From contig JAOZMR010000081.1 of assembly GCA_029934215.1 (NCBI GenBank), positions 1 through 10,264 on the forward strand: 10,264 nt of DNA, written 5' to 3'. The notes below the pieces were generated by a model, which did not search any database, was not told the DNA's origin, and saw nothing but the letters and a program-made list of their open reading frames with translations. The stretch is from Pontiellaceae bacterium (GTDB lineage: Bacteria > Verrucomicrobiota > Kiritimatiellia > Kiritimatiellales > Tichowtungiaceae). Shown in pieces: positions 7,061 through 10,264 of the stretch; the stretch's first letter is position 1, and each line of letters begins with the position of its first letter. The position numbers were made by a program, and so were the translations under genes.

Positions 7061-7831
7061 ATGAAACTTTCTATCGTTATTCCCGCTCATAATGAAGAGC
7101 ATCGGCTTCCGCCAATGCTGGAGGCGTACGCCTCTTTTTTCTCGGAAAAGTATGCCGATGATGCAGAGCTGATTGTTGTTCCGAATTTTTGTGACGATCG
7201 TACAGCCGAGGTGGCGCATGCGTTTGTTGAACGGTTTCCGATGGTGAGGGTTTTGGATGATCCTGGCTCTGTCGGAAAGGGCGGAGCGGTTTTGCTTGGT
7301 GCGCAGGCGGCTGTGGGGGATTGGGTCGGTTTTGTGGATGCAGATGGGGCGACTCCGCCGGAGTCGTTTGATGATTTGGTCGAGAATATCGGTCTCGATG
7401 GATGTATTGTTGCGTCGCGCTGGATGGCGGGGTCGACGATGATACCGAGACAACCGCTTTCGCGGCGGGTGGCTTCGCGGTGTTTTAATTTGATGGTGCG
7501 TATGCTGTTTGGGTTGCGGCTGGTTGATACCCAGTGTGGCGCGAAGTTGTTTCGACGCGAGGTGCTTCGTCCTGTGATGCAAAGTATGGGCGTGACGTGC
7601 TGGGCGTTTGATGTGGATATGTTGTTTCAAACGAAACGACTCGGCATGTCAATCCGAGAGATCCCGACGGTGTGGAGCGATGTTGAGGGATCGAAGATTC
7701 GTGTTGTTCACTCATCGGTGCGCATGTTTGTCGCGTTGGTTCGTCTGCGAATGTTTTATTCTCCGTTTCGCTGTTTGATCCCGTATATTTCTCGGCTCAT
7801 CTCCCTGGTTTTCAGATATCAGAAGCGATAA
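7061..7831 (+). CDS. GT2 glycosyltransferase, polyprenyl/dolichyl-phosphate glucosyltransferase-like
   Basis: This 256-aa GT-A fold enzyme resembles ALG5/dolichyl-phosphate beta-glucosyltransferases, which move a sugar from a nucleotide donor onto a polyprenyl phosphate at the cytoplasmic face of the membrane. Visible elements are the family start SIVIPAHNEE (4-13), the metal/nucleotide-binding DAD (D93-D95) in FVDADGATPP, the DTQCGAKLFRR block (156-166), FDVDML (183-188) with the likely acidic catalytic region, and WSDVEGSKIRV (205-215). The C-terminus is basic and weakly hydrophobic, with no clear GtrA-type membrane domain, so membrane contact is probably peripheral. No Shine-Dalgarno site precedes the ATG; the 13-nt gap is filled by a heptamer repeat. 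It follows the GT-C gene, which could use its lipid-linked sugar product. Glucose specificity is inferred from the subfamily and is not certain. Confidence 0.88.
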   Translation: MKLSIVIPAHNEEHRLPPMLEAYASFFSEKYADDAELIVVPNFCDDRTAEVAHAFVERFPMVRVLDDPGSVGKGGAVLLGAQAAVGDWVGFVDADGATPPESFDDLVENIGLDGCIVASRWMAGSTMIPRQPLSRRVASRCFNLMVRMLFGLRLVDTQCGAKLFRREVLRPVMQSMGVTCWAFDVDMLFQTKRLGMSIREIPTVWSDVEGSKIRVVHSSVRMFVALVRLRMFYSPFRCLIPYISRLISLVFRYQKR

Positions 7832-7833
7832 AA

Positions 7834-7861
7834 AAAGCGGCACACCGAAGTGTACCGCTTT
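7834..7861 (-). terminator. Rho-independent terminator of the RRM gene, UUCG loop
   Basis: On the minus strand the sequence folds into an 11-bp stem (AAAGCGG and ACAC arms with one internal mismatch) closed by a C(UUCG)G tetraloop, an exceptionally stable loop. It is followed by a run of six to seven U. It begins 20 nt after the RRM stop codon. Its U-tract is the A-run directly behind the GT2 stop codon, so the two convergent genes are packed around one hairpin. On the plus strand the stem is followed by only TTTC, so it may stop GT2 transcripts weakly. Confidence 0.85.
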
Positions 7862-7881
7862 CTGCGTGAGCAGGGGATCGC

Positions 7882-8217
7882 TTACCAGCGACCTCCTCCG
7901 CCGCCGCCGTAGCCACCGCCACCGCCACCGCCGCCGCCGTAACCACCACCGCCACCGCCACGGCGATCGCCTTGTGGTTTAGGTTGGGATTCGTTTACGC
8001 GGACTGCACGACCTTGGAAGTCAGCGCCGTTTAGCGCGTCAATCGCAGCTTGTGCTTCAGCTTTCTCGGGCATTTCAACAAAGCCGAACCCTTTGGAACG
8101 ACCCGACATGCGGTCGAGAATTACGCGTGCTGAGGATACAGTACCGTACTGTTCAAAAAGTTCCTGTAGGTCAGGGTCGGTTGCCTGATAAGGCAGGTTT
8201 CCACAATAGATGTCCAT
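7882..8217 (-). CDS. Small RNA-binding protein, single RRM plus glycine-rich tail
   Basis: This 111-aa protein has one RNA recognition motif with RNP2 IYCGNL (3-8) and RNP1 KGFGFVEM (42-49), the aromatic residues that stack on RNA bases. The layout matches the cold-responsive Rbp proteins of cyanobacteria and many other bacteria. The tail is remarkably regular: Gly6-Tyr-Gly9-Tyr-Gly6, then Arg-Trp at the end (87-111). Such tails are usually disordered and support RNA binding or condensation. I prefer the ATG at 8217 over the in-frame ATG at 8232: GGAG lies 9 nt before it, and the RRM family normally begins directly with M-x-I-Y-x-G-N-L. The gene is monocistronic, is convergent with GT2, and has its own terminator. 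It probably acts as an RNA chaperone or in cold response; this is inferred from the family. Confidence 0.92.
   Translation of the reverse strand: MDIYCGNLPYQATDPDLQELFEQYGTVSSARVILDRMSGRSKGFGFVEMPEKAEAQAAIDALNGADFQGRAVRVNESQPKPQGDRRGGGGGGYGGGGGGGGGYGGGGGGRW
7891..7959 (-). repeat. Low-complexity glycine-codon tract in the RRM gene
   Basis: Twenty-three codons, all GGN except two TAC (Tyr), encode Gly6-Tyr-Gly9-Tyr-Gly6. The DNA is an imperfect GGC/GGT triplet run, prone to slippage, so tail length may vary between strains. Confidence 0.85.
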
Positions 8218-8226
8218 CTGTTCATT

Positions 8227-8230
8227 CTCC
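8227..8230 (-). promoter_or_regulatory. Shine-Dalgarno site that decides the RRM start
   Basis: GGAG on the minus strand lies 9 nt before the ATG at 8217 and overlaps the upstream in-frame ATG at 8232, which has no such site of its own. This supports the shorter 111-aa product. Confidence 0.6.
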
Positions 8231-8437
8231 ATGTGCCATATTCAACTTTAATTAAAAAACAATTCCTACACCTATGACACCTGGCTCAGAACCGATGCAA
8301 CGCCTCTTTCGACGAAAGCAACAGGGAAGATGCCACATTATTTTCAAAATGCAAACAGTTATTTCTCATTGCTTCTCTGATGAAAGTTAGATTTTAGACT
8401 GCCTTCCATCTTGAGTTCAGGTTAAAATCCCATTTTT

Positions 8438-8442
8438 AGGAG
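8438..8442 (+). promoter_or_regulatory. Shine-Dalgarno site of the flippase gene
   Basis: AGGAG is followed by only three T before the ATG at 8446. The motif is strong but the spacer is shorter than usual. No other Met occurs before the first membrane helix, so the start still looks right. Confidence 0.55.
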
Positions 8443-8445
8443 TTT

Positions 8446-9735
8446 ATGAAATCATTTCAATCCATTTTTTCTAGCTTTTCCGTAGATGATATTCTGCGTC
8501 ATTCGAGCATTCTGTTCTCCGGAATGCTGGTGGTGCATGTTTGTAATTTTCTTTTCCAAATGGCGGTAAGCCGAGCGCTTCCTGATAACGAATACGCTCT
8601 ACTTACGGCGTTTCTTGCGGTGCTTGTTATTATCGCCAGACCCCTGTCAACATTAACAACTGGGATCGGTCATTTCGGCAGTTTGTTGCGTCAAGACAAT
8701 CGCCTCGGCGACGTGAAACGACTCGTAATCAAATGGCTGCTACTTACTGGAGTGCCAGCCTTCTTGCTGGGGGCAATCGTAATCGCTTTCAGAGAATCGC
8801 TCGCCGGATTCCTGCATCTGGATCGAGTTGCCCCTATCGTCATTGCGGGGGCGGTGTTGCCGGGATTGTTCTGGGTTCCCATTCTGGGAGGTGCTGTGCA
8901 GAGTTTGCAGTTTTTTAAACTGGGCGCATCGGCGAGTATTGTTGGAGTTTTGGTTCGCTTGGTTTTTGGTGCGGGGTTTGTTTGGTTTTTATACCCAGCG
9001 TGTGGTTGGGCGATGTTAGGGCACGGGTTAAGTGTTTACGCATCATTGTGCGTGTTGTTTTGTGGGCTTCTATGGATGCTTCAAGGAAATGACTCAACGA
9101 AGGAGCGTTTGCCTAGCATGCGGTTTTATTTGATCCAAAGCTTCTTTGTCTTAGCCGCATATGCGGTGCTATTTACGGCGGATGTTGTTCTCGTAAAACA
9201 TTACCTGCCAGAGGACGTGGAGTTTGCGAAGGCAGCGACGCTTGGGCGCTTGGTCGCTTTTCTTCCTGGAGCAATCGTGATGGCGATGTTTCCTAAGGTT
9301 GCTTCACGAGGTACAGGATCGAAGGAGCAGCATCGCGTGTTTATGAGGTCTTTGGGGTTGACGGCTCTGGTGGTTGCTGCCGCTGTGATCGCTTGCTTTT
9401 TTTGCTCGGGGCTACTGGCTAGGGTTTTATTCGGAATTGCCGATGCATCCCTTGAGTTGAAACGAATGATTTGGGCGATGTCTTTCGTGATGGGGTTTTC
9501 GGCTCTTTTAAATGTATTGATTCAGTTCTTGTTGGCTCAACGCCGATTTAAAGCAACATTAATTCTCGTGGGGGCTGCGGTTTTATACGGGGTTGGTGTT
9601 TTCTTTTTTCATGCGACGACCTGGGATATTATATGCGTTGCCGGAATGGCTAACATGTTGTCTTTTTTTGCAACGTTTTATGTGGTATACTTCGGAAACA
9701 AGAGATCTTCGGAGTCGTGTAAAAAAAGCCTGTGA
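8446..9735 (+). CDS. Polysaccharide/lipid-linked oligosaccharide flippase (Wzx/MATE-like)
   Basis: This 429-aa integral membrane protein has about 12 hydrophobic segments spread from residue 20 to 416, with few long loops. Size and pattern fit the polysaccharide biosynthesis/oligosaccharide flippase families of the MOP superfamily, which move undecaprenyl-linked glycans from the cytoplasmic to the outer face of the inner membrane. The N-terminal stretch with SRALPDNEYALLTAF (42-56) and the central segment FTADVVLVKHYLP (243-255) followed by a buried positive charge and FP (282-283) are typical of Wzx-like proteins. It lies downstream of the GT-C/GT2 pair but is separated from it by the RRM gene and a 213-nt spacer, so it has its own promoter. 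Substrate unknown. The next gene begins 2 nt after its stop codon. Confidence 0.85.
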   Translation: MKSFQSIFSSFSVDDILRHSSILFSGMLVVHVCNFLFQMAVSRALPDNEYALLTAFLAVLVIIARPLSTLTTGIGHFGSLLRQDNRLGDVKRLVIKWLLLTGVPAFLLGAIVIAFRESLAGFLHLDRVAPIVIAGAVLPGLFWVPILGGAVQSLQFFKLGASASIVGVLVRLVFGAGFVWFLYPACGWAMLGHGLSVYASLCVLFCGLLWMLQGNDSTKERLPSMRFYLIQSFFVLAAYAVLFTADVVLVKHYLPEDVEFAKAATLGRLVAFLPGAIVMAMFPKVASRGTGSKEQHRVFMRSLGLTALVVAAAVIACFFCSGLLARVLFGIADASLELKRMIWAMSFVMGFSALLNVLIQFLLAQRRFKATLILVGAAVLYGVGVFFFHATTWDIICVAGMANMLSFFATFYVVYFGNKRSSESCKKSL

Positions 9736-9737
9736 AT

Positions 9738-10264
9738 ATGAAACCTAATCTAACTGTTAAAAAGAAAATCCCGTACGCCGTTGCCAACTTTGAGGAGTTG
9801 CGCGAGGAGAACTATTATTTTGTCGATAAAACAAAATTTATCCAATCATTGGAAGAGTACAAGGTGCCTGTGTTTTTACGCCCGCGTCGCTTTGGTAAAA
9901 CGCTCTGGTGCTCCATTTTGGAGTGCTATTACGATATCGGACGTGCAGAAAAATTCGACGCCCTCTTCGGCGGAACCTATATCGGCGAGAACCCTACGCC
10001 GGAAAAGTCCTCTCTGCTTGTGATGCGATTGAACTTTTCACTCGTAGAGGTTAGCGATGATGGCTTAGACATTCAGCGCAGTTTTAATGGTGTTTGCGAG
10101 GGTGCTATGGAAATATTCCTGTCACGCTACGATTCGTTTTTTAAGGACTTCAACCCTCTGTTTAGTAGCGCAACACGACAACTTGAAAAAATTATTGATT
10201 ATATTCAAAAACACAACCTCCCCAAGCTCTACATCATCATCGACGAGTACGACAATTTCACAAA
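9738..10264 (+). CDS. AAA-ATPase-like protein (AAA-ATPase_like/PD-(D/E)XK family), 5' part
   Basis: The first 175 codons are visible; the frame is open at the window end. The N-terminus shows the hallmarks of the AAA-ATPase-like family often joined to a C-terminal PD-(D/E)XK nuclease-like domain (DUF1703): IPYAVANFEELRE (11-23), YYFVDKT (26-32), then the variant P-loop LRPRRFGKTL (47-56). In that loop Lys54-Thr55 are kept but the classic GxxGxGK glycines are missing, which is normal for this family. A Walker B-like LYIIIDEYD (164-172) with D169 and E170 follows. These proteins occur in many copies in some gut and anaerobic bacteria; their role is not settled, and defence or mobile DNA has been suggested. 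The ATG lies 2 nt after the flippase stop with no Shine-Dalgarno site. Codons ending in C (GAC, TAC, ATC) are commoner near the visible end than in the T-ending glycosyltransferase genes, a possible sign of separate origin. The C-terminal domain lies beyond the window and is assumed. Confidence 0.88.
   Translation, partial: MKPNLTVKKKIPYAVANFEELREENYYFVDKTKFIQSLEEYKVPVFLRPRRFGKTLWCSILECYYDIGRAEKFDALFGGTYIGENPTPEKSSLLVMRLNFSLVEVSDDGLDIQRSFNGVCEGAMEIFLSRYDSFFKDFNPLFSSATRQLEKIIDYIQKHNLPKLYIIIDEYDNFT
9840..9854. repeat. TTCCAA-N3-TTGGAA palindrome, one mismatch, in the AAA gene
   Basis: ATCCAATCATTGGAA has one mismatch at the first base. It lies in the AAA-ATPase-like gene over the codons for I-Q-S-L-E, a different coding phase and protein context again. 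Confidence 0.55.

Noticed and set aside
8233..8445. Promoter pairs in the divergent spacer between the RRM and flippase genes, including the TTTAATTAAA palindrome at 8247-8256
   Set aside because: The region is AT-rich and must contain promoters, but no -35/-10 pair with proper spacing stood out on either strand.
8908..8922. CAGTTT-TTT-AAACTG palindrome in the flippase gene, same 6-3-6 geometry as the repeat family
   Set aside because: Its arms are unrelated to TTCCAA/TTGGAA, and two or three random 6-3-6 palindromes are expected in a window this size.

Overview
The window looks like ordinary chromosomal DNA from a Gram-negative-type bacterium. I see no rRNA, tRNA, CRISPR array, transposase or integrase. 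A PVC-superphylum origin (Verrucomicrobiota/Kiritimatiellota-like) is my best guess. It rests only on protein flavour: a divergent argininosuccinate lyase, an RNase II with a plant/cyanobacterial-type layout, a small Gly-rich RRM protein, and weak or absent Shine-Dalgarno sites at several genes. Treat the taxonomy as low confidence.

Layout. Positions 1-177 are mostly intergenic, with at most the tail of a plus-strand gene. Two minus-strand genes follow in the order of transcription: an ABC exporter half-transporter (1582-3336), then argininosuccinate lyase argH (178-1533), 48 nt apart and probably co-transcribed. A 256-nt divergent spacer (3337-3592) separates them from a tight plus-strand cluster: an RNase II/R-family exoribonuclease (3593-5479), a multi-pass GT-C type glycosyltransferase (5488-7047) and a GT2 polyprenyl/dolichyl-phosphate glucosyltransferase-like enzyme (7061-7831). 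Convergent to this is a minus-strand gene for a small RNA-binding RRM protein with a glycine-rich tail (7882-8217), which has a clear UUCG-type terminator. After a 213-nt divergent spacer come a Wzx/MATE-like polysaccharide flippase (8446-9735) and, 2 nt later, the first 175 codons of an AAA-ATPase-like/PD-(D/E)XK-family protein that runs off the window end.

How the genes may work together. GT2, GT-C and flippase form a plausible lipid-linked sugar module: GT2 loads a sugar onto a polyprenyl phosphate, the GT-C enzyme uses such a donor outside the cytoplasmic membrane, and the flippase moves lipid-linked glycans. This is inferred from family and proximity. The exoribonuclease and the RRM protein are RNA-metabolism genes that flank the module.

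Most notable signal. A short palindrome, TTCCAA-N3-TTGGAA, occurs four times perfectly and three more times with one mismatch, in several genes and one divergent spacer. Four perfect hits to a 12-base pattern in 10 kb is far above chance (about 0.0006 expected). Two of the copies sit 22 nt apart. A second unexplained element is a 4x heptamer repeat that supplies the stop codon of the GT-C gene and fills the gap to the next gene. I did not find a convincing new multi-gene system.
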